DNA of 64,000 nt, from the NCBI RefSeq assembly GCF_002351485.1, contig NZ_NWMW01000001.1:62001-126000 (forward strand), given 5' to 3'. Origin of the DNA: Sphingomonas spermidinifaciens. Lineage in GTDB: Bacteria; Pseudomonadota; Alphaproteobacteria; Sphingomonadales; Sphingomonadaceae. Positions 63,475 through 64,000 of the stretch are shown here, one piece after another. The notes under the pieces were generated by a model. That model searched no databases and was not told the DNA's origin. It saw only the letters and a list, made by a program, of their open reading frames with translations. The position numbers and the translations under genes were made by a program. The stretch's first letter is position 1; each line of letters opens with the position of its first letter.

Positions 63475-63788
63475 CGGCGCAGGATCGCTGCGAGCATCTC
63501 GTAATAGCTTGCGCGATCGATCCCCTGCTCGAAGCGGCAGCCGATCCGCCCGCCCAGCGACCAGCGAACCTCCGCTACGATGACGCCGACCACCGGCAGC
63601 GTGACGCGCAGCCGCGCGCCCTCCTCAAAGGCGGCGTCGCAGCGCGCCATAAGGCCGTGTGGGGAGAGGTTGACGATCGTCAGCGGGAGCGGCCGGGCAT
63701 CGGGACCGAACCCGCGTGCGCGGAGGTGAACCTCGTCGCGATGCTCGGCCCGTTCGTCGAAGAAGATACGCTCTATCGCCTGCCCCAC
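63471..63788 (-). CDS. PilZ domain protein
   Basis: 105 residues from GTG 63788 with GGAGGGG before it. The TIVNLSPHGLMARC stretch carries the PilZ (D/N)xSxxG motif and VRWSLGGRIGCRFEQGID the usual C-terminal strand. The first c-di-GMP motif RxxxR is not clear (HRDEVHLRARG is offset), so c-di-GMP binding is uncertain. Cytoplasmic. Convergent with the DMT gene, sharing one CTAG. Confidence 0.8.
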   Translation of the reverse strand: MGQAIERIFFDERAEHRDEVHLRARGFGPDARPLPLTIVNLSPHGLMARCDAAFEEGARLRVTLPVVGVIVAEVRWSLGGRIGCRFEQGIDRASYYEMLAAILRR

Positions 63789-63867
63789 CTGGCCCCTCCG
63801 CCCCCGATGGTTTCAGCATTGGAGATGCGGGCTGAAAGCCAGGAAAACGAGCAGCGCTAATGCGGCG

Positions 63868-64000
63868 TTAGCCTTGCGGCACGAGTAGCCCGTGGTTCTT
63901 CTTGCCGGCCGAGACGCGCACACCCTCGCCCGCCACCGAGACGAGCAGCGTCTCGTCCTCGACCCGCTCGCCATCGACTCGCGCGCCGCCGCCCTTGATC
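63868..64000 (-). CDS. tyrS: Tyrosyl-tRNA synthetase, C-terminal end (cut by window edge)
   Basis: 43 codons plus stop at 63868-63870. IKGGGARVDGERVEDETLLV and VRVSAGKKNHGLLVPQG match the C-terminal S4 RNA-binding domain of TyrRS (GGxxVNGxxV ... GKKxH). The rest lies beyond the right edge, so other S4 proteins are not fully excluded. Confidence 0.65.
   Translation of the reverse strand, partial: IKGGGARVDGERVEDETLLVSVAGEGVRVSAGKKNHGLLVPQG

Overview
The window is a high-GC chromosomal segment of an alphaproteobacterium, most likely a sphingomonad (Sphingomonas or a close relative). This is inferred from protein character and gene order: smpB next to a DUF2062 membrane protein, an mreB-mreC-mreD-mrdA block, a SleB-type wall hydrolase, tandem M16 peptidase, GMC oxidoreductases with Tat-exported partners, and sphingomonad-like intergenic hairpin repeats. 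No species call is possible from the window alone. There is no prophage, insertion sequence, CRISPR array or rRNA operon; one tRNA (Lys, anticodon CUU) is present.

Layout. 1-14.9 kb: housekeeping and envelope genes, with a lytic transglycosylase cut by the left edge, dapA, a fasciclin protein, smpB, a DUF2062 protein, an alpha/beta hydrolase, a small WYL-like protein, an acyltransferase, a UvrD/PcrA helicase, a GFA protein, a small secreted protein, a SleB-like hydrolase, a double-domain M16 peptidase and a cytochrome b561. 14.9-21 kb: a vitamin B12 uptake operon on the minus strand, read from a cobalamin riboswitch through a TonB-dependent receptor, binding protein, permease and ATPase, with a LacI-family regulator as the apparent last gene. 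21-24 kb: a hybrid histidine kinase. 24.4-30.5 kb: a tightly coupled plus-strand operon (sugar/nucleoside-type MFS permease, two Tat-exported TIM-barrel proteins, a DUF1080 protein, a gluconate-2-dehydrogenase-subunit-3-like protein and a GMC oxidoreductase) that looks like a periplasmic 3-keto-glycoside pathway. 30.5-32.4 kb: an ABC-F protein. 32.4-38.6 kb: a four-gene operon with a fused hydantoinase A/B (5-oxoprolinase type), the DUF969/DUF979 membrane pair and DUF2891.

38.9-41 kb: an organic-peroxide module (ohr, an alpha/beta hydrolase and a divergent ohrR) with two palindromic operators. 41-52.6 kb is a looser accessory region with long gaps: a SnoaL-like protein, a secreted HExxH protein, a response regulator whose receiver has lost its phospho-acceptor Asp and its Lys, a choline-dehydrogenase-like GMC enzyme, a BenE transporter, an unusual HTH / receiver-like / GAF protein, a P450 beside what looks like a decayed AraC regulator, and an autotransporter-barrel protein. 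53-56.1 kb: a DUF305, beta-propeller, ECF sigma, anti-sigma operon with a candidate ECF promoter in front. 56.4-64 kb: tRNA-Lys, the rod-shape operon (mreBCD and PBP2), divergent mutL, a DMT-type small membrane protein, a PilZ protein and the end of what looks like tyrS.

The most interesting items are the periplasmic 3-keto-sugar operon with a possible LacI operator, the riboswitch with a hairpin that would hide the btuB ribosome site, the degenerate response regulator, the three-domain HTH/GAF protein, and two convergent gene pairs that share one CTAG as both stop codons.
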